Shown piece by piece: positions 37,080 through 45,111 of a DNA stretch of 63,011 bases (positions within the stretch are counted from its first letter, which is position 1; the number at the start of each line of letters is the position of its first letter). The DNA is taken from the NCBI GenBank assembly GCA_023511615.1, contig JAIMBL010000006.1:1-63011 (forward strand), read 5' to 3'. The notes under the pieces were generated by a model that saw nothing but the letters and a program-made list of their open reading frames with translations, made no database searches and was not told where the DNA came from. The DNA comes from Leptolyngbyaceae cyanobacterium HOT.MB2.61 (GTDB lineage Bacteria > Cyanobacteriota > Cyanobacteriia > Leptolyngbyales > Leptolyngbyaceae). The position numbers and the translations under genes were made by a program.

Positions 37080-38009
37080 ATGACCTCTCGTAAGCTTTCT
37101 GAGTCTGATAAAAAGAAAATACTCGAACTCTATCGGAAAACGAGTGAGACGAGTTCATCCCTGGCCAGTATGTATGGAGTCAGTACCAGTACTGTGAGCC
37201 GTCTCCTGAAGAGCACCCTGTCTGAGGAAGAATACGAGTCTTTGATTCAACAGAAACGGACGGGTCGTTTTAGCGAAGCTGCTCCAGCATCGGCTGAATT
37301 ACCGGTGGAGCAATTGGGAGTTGTTTCGGTTCCGGTGCAGGAAGCTCCAACTCCAAGTGGGCGGCGATCGCGCAAACGCTCTTCTGCCATTGTTGAACCT
37401 CCCCAATTGGTAGAACCAGAAATCCATGCATCTCCCCTCTCCATCGAAGAGATTGCTCCCATCGCCCAGGAAATCGTCGATGAAGTTATCCCAGTTACCC
37501 AATCAGCGGATCCTGACTATACCGCTGAGGCCAATGTTTTACAGGAAATGCTGGGGGAAGACCTGCTTGACCAGGAAGAAGAGGACCTGGATGAAGACGA
37601 TCTGGACGACGATCTGGATGAGGACGATTTGGACAATGACCTGGAAGGAGCCTTAGAAGAGGGTGCTTTGCTGATGGGCACCGGAGGTAAGACCTTAGTG
37701 CAGGTTCTTCCCTTAGAGGAGGCTTCCCTACCAAGGACGTGCTACCTGGTCGTTGATCGTTCCGCCGAGTTAATTGCCCGCCCATTAAAAGATTTTGGAG
37801 ATTTAGGGCAAATCCCCGAAGCTGAAACTCAGGAGAAAACGCTACCAATCTTTGATAATCACCGGGTTGCCAAGCGCTACTCCAACCCAAGAACACAGCG
37901 AGTAATTAAATTGCCTGATGGCAGGGTTTTACAGAAAACCTCCTCCCATTTACAAGCAAAGGGAATTACCCGACTGCTGATTGATGGACAAGTTTACTCG
38001 CTCAATTAG
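37080..38009 (+). CDS. HTH protein with acidic repeat tract
   Basis: A 309-residue protein. The N-terminal 45 residues form a transposase-like helix-turn-helix (ESDKKKILELYRKTSETSSSLASMYGVSTSTVSRLL). A long variable linker follows. At about residues 165-190 a repeated DLDEDDLDDD motif makes a strongly acidic run. The C-terminal domain (VLPLEEASLPRTCYLVVDRSAEL and VIKLPDGRVLQKTSSHLQAKGITRLLIDGQVYSLN) is basic and ordered and recurs in cyanobacterial proteins. It may be a DNA-binding regulator derived from a transposase domain; target unknown. The end overlaps the LapA-like gene by four bases. Confidence 0.75.
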   Translation: MTSRKLSESDKKKILELYRKTSETSSSLASMYGVSTSTVSRLLKSTLSEEEYESLIQQKRTGRFSEAAPASAELPVEQLGVVSVPVQEAPTPSGRRSRKRSSAIVEPPQLVEPEIHASPLSIEEIAPIAQEIVDEVIPVTQSADPDYTAEANVLQEMLGEDLLDQEEEDLDEDDLDDDLDEDDLDNDLEGALEEGALLMGTGGKTLVQVLPLEEASLPRTCYLVVDRSAELIARPLKDFGDLGQIPEAETQEKTLPIFDNHRVAKRYSNPRTQRVIKLPDGRVLQKTSSHLQAKGITRLLIDGQVYSLN

Positions 38010-38248
38010 TCTTCAAACTCATCTTCTTCGTCGTAGTTGGGCACACTCACCAGAGGTTGAATGAGTGCCGTTCCAACGATCCCTAATCCAACACTAAATG
38101 CCAAAACTAACCCCACCGGGATGGGGAACAATTCGAATTGAAAGAATTTGAGGGTAACGGACGAAAAATTTTGAACTGAGAGAATGGCGATCGCCCCAAT
38201 CCAGCCAGCCATGATGAGAGACATGAGAAAAGTCGCAATAGTTTTCAT
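38006..38248 (-). CDS. LapA-like/DUF1049 small membrane protein
   Basis: 80 residues with two TM helices (FLMSLIMAGWIGAIAILSV and PVGLVLAFSVGLGIVGTALI) joined by a short turn (FSSVTLKFFQFELFPI). The C-terminal tail is acidic (NYDEEDEFED). The layout matches the LapA/DUF1049 family, which in E. coli modulates LPS assembly; in cyanobacteria the role is not established. A terminator with a leader ORF lies 41 bp upstream (38290-38317), so its expression may be attenuated. Confidence 0.75.
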   Translation of the reverse strand: MKTIATFLMSLIMAGWIGAIAILSVQNFSSVTLKFFQFELFPIPVGLVLAFSVGLGIVGTALIQPLVSVPNYDEEDEFED

Positions 38249-38289
38249 AGCCTGGGTCGCGGTAAAACATCACTCTTCCAGTTTGCAAT

Positions 38290-38317
38290 AAAAAACCCGC
38301 TAACACGTTGTAGCGGG
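38290..38317 (-). terminator. Intrinsic terminator inside leader
   Basis: On the minus strand CCCGCTA-CAACGTGT-TAGCGGG is a perfect 7-bp stem followed by six T. It is 41 bp upstream of the LapA-like start and is overlapped by the end of a small ORF. Confidence 0.85.
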
Positions 38318-38386
38318 TCGTGTACCTACGAGTGCTTCGAAGATAACCACACCTCGGATGACTCTTAGTCCGGACATTTGCTCCAT
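38300..38386 (-). CDS. Candidate 28-codon leader peptide
   Basis: Starts ATG at 38386 (an in-frame ATG at 38377 is an alternative with GGAG just before it) and ends TAG at 38300-38302. The peptide contains GLRVIRGVVIFEALVG and ends TRPATTC. Its stop codon is the first codon of the 3' arm of the terminator stem. A ribosome at the stop would cover the 5' arm, so translation could favour readthrough into the LapA-like gene. No family known; the coding status is unproven. Confidence 0.4.
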   Translation of the reverse strand: MEQMSGLRVIRGVVIFEALVGTRPATTC

Positions 38387-38404
38387 GGCTCCTGAAAACT
38401 GGTT

Positions 38405-38545
38405 TATAGCCGTAGTCATTGTGGTTATAAGTAGGTAGACATAATTAATTGGAAGAAAGGGGAATGGGAGCAACGCCCCCAGGCAGGGGGTTTCACCCAC
38501 TCCACCCCCAAAACCATCCTCAATTTAATCGCACTCAGCTACTTA
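38405..38545. repeat. Family B element, diverged copy (reverse)
   Basis: TATAGCCGTAGTCATTGTGG at 38405 matches the complement of the right arm at 58365-58485 at 18 of 20 positions, and a GC-rich core (AACGCCCCCAGGCAGGGGGTT) follows. Confidence 0.65.
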
Positions 38546-38664
38546 TAAATTTAATGGAACTCGCGACAGATGAGGGGGGCAGGGGTGGAATCGCTGACTG
38601 GGGGCAAAGGCGAACTCAAAACTGAAAACTCACAGCTCAAAACTCATCCACCCCTCTTTCCCCA

Positions 38665-39507
38665 TTACCGGGAAGGTCGGAACAGATGGGAGTGTGCGGG
38701 ATGATAAAGTTGCGATCGCTGCTTACTGAGTTCATTCAATGAGGGCTGTTGCACATACTCTTCGGGTACCGTTGCCGCTGCCAATGCTGGACTGACGACA
38801 TAGAGCGTTGTGCGGATCAAATTTTCTTGCCGGGTCACCTCCGCCATCTGCTCCAGCGGTACCAGCCAGATTTTTTCATCCGGCCAACCCAACCGAAAAC
38901 AAATAGCTACTAGGGTATTTGTGGGGTAATGCTTCAGCAGCTTATTCCGTGCCTCTTCCACATGGCGGGCGCTCAGGTAAAGACACAGACTTGCCTGGTG
39001 GGCTGCCAGTCTCTCCAATTCTTCAGTTTCCGGCACTTCCGTGCGCCCACTCATCCGTGTCAAAATGATGGACTGCACAACTCCCGGTACGGTCAATTCA
39101 ACCCTTAGCCTGGCCGCCGCCGCCTGAAAAGCGCTGATCCCTGGCACAACTTCAAACGGAATAGCCGCTTCGACCAGTGCCTGCATTTGCTCCTGCACCG
39201 CTCCGTAGAGGCTGGGATCACCGGAGTGCAGTCGAACTACTGAGCAGCCTGCCCTGACCCGCTCAATCATTATCGGCAAAATATCTTCCAGAGTCTTTTG
39301 GGCAGTGCCAATTCGCTCCGCATCAGGGCGTACCCCAGCCAGGATTTGCTTCGGCACCAGAGAGTCGGCAAATAAAATCACATCCGCCTGGGCTAAAAGC
39401 CGTTGAGCTTTGACCGTGAGCAACTCTGGATCACCAGGACCCGCCCCGACAATGTAAACCGCAGGCAGCAGACATGATTTGGACACCGGAATCGACTGGC
39501 TATTCAT
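38665..39507 (-). CDS. cobM: Precorrin-4/cobalt-precorrin-4 C11-methyltransferase
   Basis: 280 residues. It transfers a methyl group from SAM to C11 of the corrin ring. VYIVGAGPGDPELLTVKAQRLL is the N-terminal tetrapyrrole methylase motif, and HSGDPSLYGAVQEQ the second SAM loop. LTRMSGRTEVPE is typical of the C11 enzymes. CbiD is also in this window but not adjacent, which agrees with dispersed cobalamin genes in cyanobacteria. No ribosome site is clear before the ATG at 39507. A cobalamin riboswitch was not found upstream. Confidence 0.93.
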   Translation of the reverse strand: MNSQSIPVSKSCLLPAVYIVGAGPGDPELLTVKAQRLLAQADVILFADSLVPKQILAGVRPDAERIGTAQKTLEDILPIMIERVRAGCSVVRLHSGDPSLYGAVQEQMQALVEAAIPFEVVPGISAFQAAAARLRVELTVPGVVQSIILTRMSGRTEVPETEELERLAAHQASLCLYLSARHVEEARNKLLKHYPTNTLVAICFRLGWPDEKIWLVPLEQMAEVTRQENLIRTTLYVVSPALAAATVPEEYVQQPSLNELSKQRSQLYHPAHSHLFRPSR

Positions 39508-39519
39508 TATGGGAAAACG

Positions 39520-39638
39520 ATTTTAGAGAAAATTTGTTACTTGGCACCATTCTTCCGGATGTCTTTCTACTCAACAGAAGAATGGAATGGTAGATGCACC
39601 CTGATTTAGCCCTGGAGGACACTCCAGGGTTTTTTTTT
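39520..39638 (+). ncRNA. Candidate small RNA with two hairpins and terminator
   Basis: On the plus strand, CCATTCTTC (39547-39555) pairs perfectly with GAAGAATGG (39577-39585). A terminator follows: CCCTGGAG-GACA-CTCCAGGG (39610-39629) and nine T (39630-39638). The flanking genes cobM and lgt are both on the minus strand, so this plus-strand terminator is not explained by them. The 5' end is not known; a promoter near 39490-39520 is a guess. Confidence 0.5.
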
Positions 39639-39675
39639 GACTATAATTCCCCCTTCCCACTGGCGGTGAGACTGG

Positions 39676-40572
39676 TTACGAAGTCTTATCAGACTGGGAC
39701 GAGGTGTCCGAATTGACCAGAGATTCATGAACTGAAACCACATCGGGCAATGGCCGACGCACTCCATAAAGCCAGATTAAGCCTAATGCGCCCAATCCAA
39801 TTTGAACCAGGCTAACAACCTGGGCAATTCGGAGGGGGCCTAACATCAGACTATCCATCCGCAACCCCTCAATCCAGAACCGACCGCAGCTGTATCCCAC
39901 CATATAGACTAGAAACAGCGTGCCAGTTTTTAGCCTGGATTTCGACTTCAAACCCCAAAGAAACAGGCTCATCAAGATAGCAAAGACCATGAGATCCCAC
40001 AGTGATTCATAGAGAAAAGTGGGATGAAAATAGTCAAATCCCTCATAGCCAGGGGGCCGTCGTTCTAAAGGAATGTACAGCTTCCAGGGTAAATCGGTAG
40101 GGCGTCCAAATGCCTCAGAGTTGAAAAAATTTCCCCAGCGCCAGATCGCCTGCCCCAAAATGAGCGATGGTGCTATCAGGTCTGCCAACTGCCAGAAGGA
40201 CACACGCCGCACTCGACAAAAAATCAGGCTGGCAATCAACCCGCCAATAATGGCCCCATGAATCGCAATTCCACCTCTCCAGATTGCAATAATCTGGTCA
40301 GGATGCTGGGCATACTCATGCCACTGGAAGAAAACATAGTAAAGGCGCGCGCCAGGAATGGCCGCGATCACCAACCAGATGGCGAGATCGCTAATTATTT
40401 CAGGATTCACATTGCGGCGCTTTGCCAGCCACTGGGAGAGGATAACGCCAATCAGAACCGCAGACGCAATGAGAAGCCCATACCAACGGATAGAAAACGG
40501 TCCCCACTCAAATAGAGTAGGGCCTGGAGAGGTAAATTGAAACGCCAGCGGCAGATTCACAAAAGAAAGCAT
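39676..40572 (-). CDS. lgt: Phosphatidylglycerol-prolipoprotein diacylglyceryl transferase
   Basis: A 298-residue integral membrane enzyme that attaches a diacylglyceryl group to the lipobox Cys of prolipoproteins. Multiple TM helices are clear. [26 protein letters not shown] and [13 protein letters not shown] are the Lgt signatures, including the conserved Arg and His residues. The ATG at 40572 is the first start and no ribosome site is obvious. It lies downstream (in transcription) of an AT-rich spacer and ends 168 bp from the cobM start. Confidence 0.95.
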   Translation of the reverse strand: MLSFVNLPLAFQFTSPGPTLFEWGPFSIRWYGLLIASAVLIGVILSQWLAKRRNVNPEIISDLAIWLVIAAIPGARLYYVFFQWHEYAQHPDQIIAIWRGGIAIHGAIIGGLIASLIFCRVRRVSFWQLADLIAPSLILGQAIWRWGNFFNSEAFGRPTDLPWKLYIPLERRPPGYEGFDYFHPTFLYESLWDLMVFAILMSLFLWGLKSKSRLKTGTLFLVYMVGYSCGRFWIEGLRMDSLMLGPLRIAQVVSLVQIGLGALGLIWLYGVRRPLPDVVSVHESLVNSDTSSQSDKTS

Positions 40573-40693
40573 GGGTTGGAGAGCGTAACTGCGCTTAAAT
40601 TGTAATCGCTCAAGGTCTTTATCAGAGATTCAACCCGAATGAATTGGAAAGTTTGCAAATAAATCTTTCTTAAGCTCTGAGAAACTGCCAGGA

Positions 40694-42562
40694 ATGGGAA
40701 TGCTTAAAACTGAGCCCTTTTACAGCCAGGGCAAGCTAGCAGCCCCTAAATCAGTGAGGTGTATGATTCAAGCTTCTCCATCCACCCCTGCCTCTTCTAT
40801 CGGCGATCGCACCCGCCTACCCACAGTTTCATCCCTCCCATTTGAAGTTGTGGGCAAGACTGTACTGAAGTGGGTAAATTGGCCCGTCTCCAGCCATCCA
40901 GGGGATCGCCTCTCCGCCCCTCCCACGGTGCTTAAATCAATGCAGCAACTGATGGGGATAATTCATCGGCTGAGATTGCTGGCCCTATCCTCGCAGGAGT
41001 CGGACACAGGCACCTGGAAACCAGAACTCCCCCTCACTCCAGAAAATCTTGTTCCCTACGTCAGTGAGGAAGCCTACGAAGTGCTGGATGCACTGGAGGA
41101 TGACCCAGGCAAAGAAAATACGCAGCCGCAGAAAAACGGAGACGGAGAGAACCATCAATTCTCCCTATCTCCGTCCTACCTCAGGGTTGAAACCCTTGCT
41201 CCATACCTTCTCTGGGGCGTTGCACGCAGTTCCTACTCGTTGATGCAATTAATTGAAGGCATCAGTATCCAACGGAGCGAACCCAATGGGCATTGGGTTT
41301 CTGGAATGCTGCGGCTGGTTGTGTTACTACAGAGCCAAACTCCCACAGCTCAGTGGTATTTTGATTTGGCAACAGGTTCCCCTCCAAACCAACTGTTGGA
41401 TGAAAACACTCTGCTCCAGTTGAAAGAGGATCCGTTTTCAATGCAGAACCTTCTCTTTTCATTTGCGGAAGCATCCTCATCCGATGCAGGAATAGCTCAG
41501 GCAACGTTTACCCAGAAGCGACCCATCAAACAGGCTGGTCAATGGCTTGAGGAACTCCTGCATCAAATTCAGGTGGAAACGCCTGCACTCAAACCGCTTC
41601 TGACCAGTGTTTCGGTTGAATGCCTCCAGCCTGGGCAGCAGTGGCAGTGGGCCCGGCTTCAGCTCAAGCTGGGGTTTGAATTCATGCCGCAAGAGTTGGA
41701 GATGCGCCCTCAACCAGCTCTTTCTTTCCCTGACCTGATTGAAGCGGAACTTCTGGAAGAGACCCCGTTCCCCAAATCTCCCTTTAGATCTAGACCAAAA
41801 CTGTCTTCTGCTCAGGTTTCAATTGTTGAACTGCCACGTCCGGCATTAGGAACTGCCACGCTCATTCGCCTGACTGATCAAACAGTTCTGGATCGTTATA
41901 TCCAAACCACGATGCAATCGCAACTGGCGACGGCGATCTCCAGGTTGCAACAAAATTCTATCAGTCAGGAGGGTGAAGACCTTGTAATGCAAGTTCTGGT
42001 TGCGGCCTGTGATGCAATGACCCGACTGCAAAATCAGGCCGATTGGGCGATCGCATTCCTGCACCCTCAATTTCTGAACAGCGAACTTATCCCTAGGCTG
42101 CTCTGGCACCTCACCCGCAGTTCCTATGAAGTCACTCAGCTACTGAGTGGAATCGAAGTTCAAATACTTCAACCAGGTTCAGGTTGGGCCTCTGGTATCC
42201 TCCGACTGCTGGCCGCTCTAGAAATTCAAACGGCAGGGATGCAATGGAAAATTGATCTGGCGACCCGGCAATTCATCGTCAGCGAAGAGGCTTCACTCCA
42301 TCCAGATACCCTCTGTCAAGGAACCATCCTTTCTAGTTTGATGCAGCAATCTGTTGGCAACCCGGCCTTGCAACAGAGCGTTCAAACCAAAACCCTGATC
42401 CATCATCTACTCCAGCAAATTCAAAAAGCGTCCCCTGAAATGGAATTACTGATGAATGGAGTTGCGATCGCCTGGTTGGAAGGAGACCGGAACTGGCAAC
42501 CTGGAACCCTGACCCTGACCGTGGGCCTAGAATTTACAACCTGTGAAAGAGAACCGCTCTAG
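40694..42562 (+). CDS. 622-aa protein with MazG-like segment and internal duplication
   Basis: Not assignable to a named family. Residues about 80-140 read MQQLMGIIHRLRLLALSSQ ... LVPYVSEEAYEVLDALED, the register of MazG nucleotide pyrophosphatases (LRxxCPWDxxQTHxSLxPYxxEEAYEVxDA), but CPWD is lost. Two later modules are related: LLWGVARSSYSLMQLIEGISI (about 175) and LLWHLTRSSYEVTQLLSGIEV (about 470), each followed by GxLRLxxxLxxQT and a W-x-(F/I)-DLAT strand. A GAGA-rich filler insertion (ENTQPQKNGDGENH) breaks the MazG-like part. The first ATG is at 40694; later ATGs such as 40700 and 40763 are possible. The gene is followed 23 bp later by the GvpL/F-type gene, so they are an operon. Confidence 0.65.
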   Translation: MGMLKTEPFYSQGKLAAPKSVRCMIQASPSTPASSIGDRTRLPTVSSLPFEVVGKTVLKWVNWPVSSHPGDRLSAPPTVLKSMQQLMGIIHRLRLLALSSQESDTGTWKPELPLTPENLVPYVSEEAYEVLDALEDDPGKENTQPQKNGDGENHQFSLSPSYLRVETLAPYLLWGVARSSYSLMQLIEGISIQRSEPNGHWVSGMLRLVVLLQSQTPTAQWYFDLATGSPPNQLLDENTLLQLKEDPFSMQNLLFSFAEASSSDAGIAQATFTQKRPIKQAGQWLEELLHQIQVETPALKPLLTSVSVECLQPGQQWQWARLQLKLGFEFMPQELEMRPQPALSFPDLIEAELLEETPFPKSPFRSRPKLSSAQVSIVELPRPALGTATLIRLTDQTVLDRYIQTTMQSQLATAISRLQQNSISQEGEDLVMQVLVAACDAMTRLQNQADWAIAFLHPQFLNSELIPRLLWHLTRSSYEVTQLLSGIEVQILQPGSGWASGILRLLAALEIQTAGMQWKIDLATRQFIVSEEASLHPDTLCQGTILSSLMQQSVGNPALQQSVQTKTLIHHLLQQIQKASPEMELLMNGVAIAWLEGDRNWQPGTLTLTVGLEFTTCEREPL

Positions 42563-42585
42563 CGTACACCGCTGGCCACCTGCTG

Positions 42586-43269
42586 ATGTATACCTACGCT
42601 TTCCTCAAAACTTCAACCATACCCCTTGCCTTACCAACCGGAATTGAAAGCCCGGTTCAAATAGTGGGGACTGATCAACTTTCAGCCGTTGTAGAACCCA
42701 AACTTTCTAAAACCAAACTTGATACGCTACAAGAACAAAATGAAACCTTAATACAGGCTGTTTTCGCCCACGATCGCGTCCTGCGAGAGCTTTTTCTGCA
42801 AACCACCATTCTGCCTTTGCGGTTTGGCACCCACTTTGCCTCGCGACAGGCGCTATTGACCCACCTGGATGCCCAGCAGCAGAAGTATTTAGAAGCGATC
42901 GCCCATTTCGAGGGCAAAGCCGAATATACTCTCAAGCTGATCCCAGTAGAAATACCAGTTCCCCCCGTCCCAGCAGAGCTTAAAGGGAAAGATTATTTCC
43001 TGGCAAAGAAGCAGCAGCACCAGGCCCAACTTGAACAGCAAGAATTGCAGCGAAAAGAACGAGAAACCATCATCCAGCAATTTGCAACAGTATGTTGTCA
43101 GTACCGAATCAGTTCAAATGCCGGAGATAGCGAAAAGATGTATCTCCTGATTAATCGTGACAACGAAAACCAAATGCTTGAACAATTCAGAATCTGGCAG
43201 TCCCAGTATTCTTACTGGCAACTAACACTGGGAGAAGCCCTCCCCCCCTACCATTTCCTGGAAGCTTAA
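42586..43269 (+). CDS. GvpL/GvpF-type gas-vesicle-related protein
   Basis: 227 residues matching the GvpL/GvpF family: MYTYAFLKTSTIPLALPTGI at the N-terminus, IVGTDQLSAVVEP, then LIQAVFAHDRVLRELFLQTTILPLRFGTHFAS, the family core, and a coiled coil (KQQHQAQLEQQELQRKERE). The C-terminus (MYLLINRDNENQMLEQF and LTLGEALPPYHFLEA) is also conserved. In gas-vesicle clusters GvpF/L help assembly and bind GvpA. Here there is no gvpA, C, N, J or K in the window, and the partner is the MazG-like gene upstream. The role may therefore be unrelated to flotation. Confidence 0.87.
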   Translation: MYTYAFLKTSTIPLALPTGIESPVQIVGTDQLSAVVEPKLSKTKLDTLQEQNETLIQAVFAHDRVLRELFLQTTILPLRFGTHFASRQALLTHLDAQQQKYLEAIAHFEGKAEYTLKLIPVEIPVPPVPAELKGKDYFLAKKQQHQAQLEQQELQRKERETIIQQFATVCCQYRISSNAGDSEKMYLLINRDNENQMLEQFRIWQSQYSYWQLTLGEALPPYHFLEA

Positions 43270-43460
43270 AGGAAAACCGTTATAAGAAACACGACCAGGT
43301 ATAGATCTACGCAAATGCGTCATATCAATTCTTCGAAGTAAAGCTACAGATCAAGAAGCTAGAACTCTCTTTCGCATTACCCGCACTATAAAGATCTCAT
43401 CCAGACCTTTCAGGAGCTTGGGTAGAGGCGCATGGCCAATTGCAAACAGGGTCAGGTTAC

Positions 43461-43540
43461 GGCCTTGCTGAAAAGCAGGATGAATTAAAACAAGGTCTCA
43501 AGCATCGAGCACCCTTTCCATCCCCAGATTCAGCAACATC
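43461..43540. repeat. Family A palindromic element, copy 4
   Basis: GGCCTTGCTGAAAAGCAGGATGA at the left, CATCCCCAGATTCAGCAACA at the right. It sits just after the anti-sigma-type gene. Confidence 0.7.
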
Positions 43541-43543
43541 GGG

Positions 43544-43993
43544 TCAGGTTACTACCGGAGAACGGGACACTTCCTTAACTCGTTTGCAAAGTCTGAGTTC
43601 CGTTCCCTTTGCATTCCACTGTACCTGGTCAAAAACCTGATGCAGGATAAACATTCCCCGTCCGCATTCTCGCTCCTCACAGGGAAGGTCTTTGCTAAGA
43701 TCTTCGAAACAATCCTGGGAAGGTCTGAAACCCTCTCCCTGGTCCGAAATGACCCACCAGTATTGATTAGCGACCGAAGAAAAACGAACCAACACTGTCT
43801 TACTAGGGTCCAGCTTGTTGCCATGTTTGGCAGCATTAACAAGTGCTTCTTGAAGACCGAGGCGAACTTCCGCTCGCCAACGGGGAGGAATCTCAGCTAG
43901 CAACAGATCCAGGATCGGAATCAGGTAGAGCGTAGAAGCAAAGCTAACCGTGTTCCATTGGCGTCTAACGGGACGAGATGAGACAGCAATCAC
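43544..43993 (-). CDS. Anti-sigma factor-type serine kinase (HATPase_c_2)
   Basis: 149 residues. The GHKL ATPase pattern is RLGLQEALVNAAKHGNKLD (N-box), VISDQGEGFRP (G1) and CGRGMFILHQVFDQV (G2-like). RsbW-type proteins of this size phosphorylate STAS partners or bind sigma factors. A STAS protein lies at 31111; co-operation is inference. The start is the GTG at 43993 with GAG just before it. Three 15-bp repeats lie just upstream, at 44062-44110. Confidence 0.85.
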   Translation of the reverse strand: MIAVSSRPVRRQWNTVSFASTLYLIPILDLLLAEIPPRWRAEVRLGLQEALVNAAKHGNKLDPSKTVLVRFSSVANQYWWVISDQGEGFRPSQDCFEDLSKDLPCEERECGRGMFILHQVFDQVQWNAKGTELRLCKRVKEVSRSPVVT

Positions 43994-44400
43994 TCAAAAA
44001 ACCCCGTAGCTTTCAAGTGGACAGATGTATTCAACCAAAAAGCGATTTGAAGAAAAACAGTAGAAACAACTAGATAAGAAACAACTAGATATAGTAGAAA
44101 CACCTAGATGCTGATTGTTCACTCAAACACTCGATCAGGCAACATCCACTCAGGCTGAGCCCTGGCGCCATAAAACCCCACTAGCCACTGGAGCCAGTAG
44201 AAACCTAATGTTAAAAGTAGTTAGTATTTCCAGGGCACGCCACAGCAGGCATTTCCCTTATCTTTATCTTATCAAAGGAACTTTGGAAAAACCATAGCTG
44301 ATACGAATTTCCAATCGTTTGCAGCCTTTCGCTATCTGCATTCTGAACTTCAATTTTGAACTTCAGGTTTTAACTTCAACCGTACTTTGATGTATTAAGT
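43994..44400. other. Spacer with tandem 15-bp repeats
   Basis: No gene seen. The repeats at 44062-44110 are the only structure; a 60-residue ORF at 44115-44297 has no convincing features. Confidence 0.6.
44062..44110. repeat. Three direct 15-bp repeats
   Basis: AGAAACAACTAGATA at 44062-44076 and 44077-44091 are identical, and AGAAACACCTAGATG at 44096-44110 is a near copy. They lie upstream of the anti-sigma-type gene. Confidence 0.8.
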
Positions 44401-45036
44401 CTAGAAAAGTTGTTCCATATACCGAAAATCTTTTTCGACTTCCGCCCAAAGAGAACGATTGTGGGGATCGGTTCGTAAAGCCTTCTTTAAGTAAATCCTC
44501 GCTTTATCAAACTGACGTTCCTGAATCAGGTGTCTCCCCCAGCGCTGGTAGATGATGGCCTGCCACTGAGTCACTTCAGGGTCGTGGGGAATCCGGCGAG
44601 CCAATCCCTCAATCAGGGCGATCGCCCGTGGGAAGCGATGTTGCTTCAACAACCGCTGGAGTTGTTGATAGGAGCTTGCCTTAAGCTGTTGCTCCAGAGG
44701 CGACAGGTCTGGGTTGAATTGCAGGGAAGCGGACTTCCTGGGAACGGTTACCTTGACAAAAGCTTCGCCGTCTATGCGTGATGCGGTAGAGTCTACAGTG
44801 GGCTTGCGAGTGATGGTAACCTGACTGACTTTTCCATTGAATTCGGGGCTTACCTTGACTGATAAGAGATACTTGTAAGCTTCTGTCACAGCCATAAATT
44901 TCTCTCTTGCCCGTTCGTCACCAGGATTCACATCGGGATGGTACTTTCTCGCCAGACGGCGGTAGGACGCCTTGATGTCTTCGAAGGACGCTCCTGACTG
45001 CAACCCTAATAGCTGGTAACAAGTAGCAAGGTTCAT
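44401..45036 (-). CDS. J-domain protein with TPR-like tail
   Basis: 211 residues. The first 65 are a DnaJ domain (YQLLGLQSGASFEDIKASYRRLARKYHPDV) with HPD at residues 33-35 that activates Hsp70 ATPase. A linker with Ser/Thr-rich strand-like sequence follows, then a C-terminal helical region (about 115-211) with pairs resembling TPR repeats (RALIEGL, WQAIIYQRWGRHLI, ARIYLKKALRTDPHNRSLW). No Gly/Phe-rich or zinc domain, so it is a type III J protein. It probably serves the DnaK at 14278 or another Hsp70 for particular clients. Confidence 0.88.
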   Translation of the reverse strand: MNLATCYQLLGLQSGASFEDIKASYRRLARKYHPDVNPGDERAREKFMAVTEAYKYLLSVKVSPEFNGKVSQVTITRKPTVDSTASRIDGEAFVKVTVPRKSASLQFNPDLSPLEQQLKASSYQQLQRLLKQHRFPRAIALIEGLARRIPHDPEVTQWQAIIYQRWGRHLIQERQFDKARIYLKKALRTDPHNRSLWAEVEKDFRYMEQLF

Positions 45037-45111
45037 GAAGTGGCGATAAAAAAGGTGGCGATGGCAAAATAATTAGCATTCTGCCATTGCCAACCCAATT
45101 TGATAAAGGGG

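Larger units (their letters stand above)
38249..38664. other. Region with leader ORF, terminator and repeats
   Basis: This spacer contains, on the minus strand, a 28-codon ORF (38300-38386) overlapping a terminator, plus a Family B copy at 38405-38545 and GC-rich filler up to 38664. Confidence 0.6.

Noticed and set aside
39508-39640. Cobalamin riboswitch upstream of cobM
   Set aside because: No B12-box-like sequence could be found; the strong hairpin/T-run lies in the plus-strand direction, opposite to cobM transcription.
44062-44110. Possible CRISPR array
   Set aside because: The repeats are 15 bp, directly adjacent without spacers, and no cas gene is present.
44115-44297. 60-codon plus-strand ORF in the repeat spacer
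   Set aside because: No SD, no hydrophobic or family signal; likely chance.
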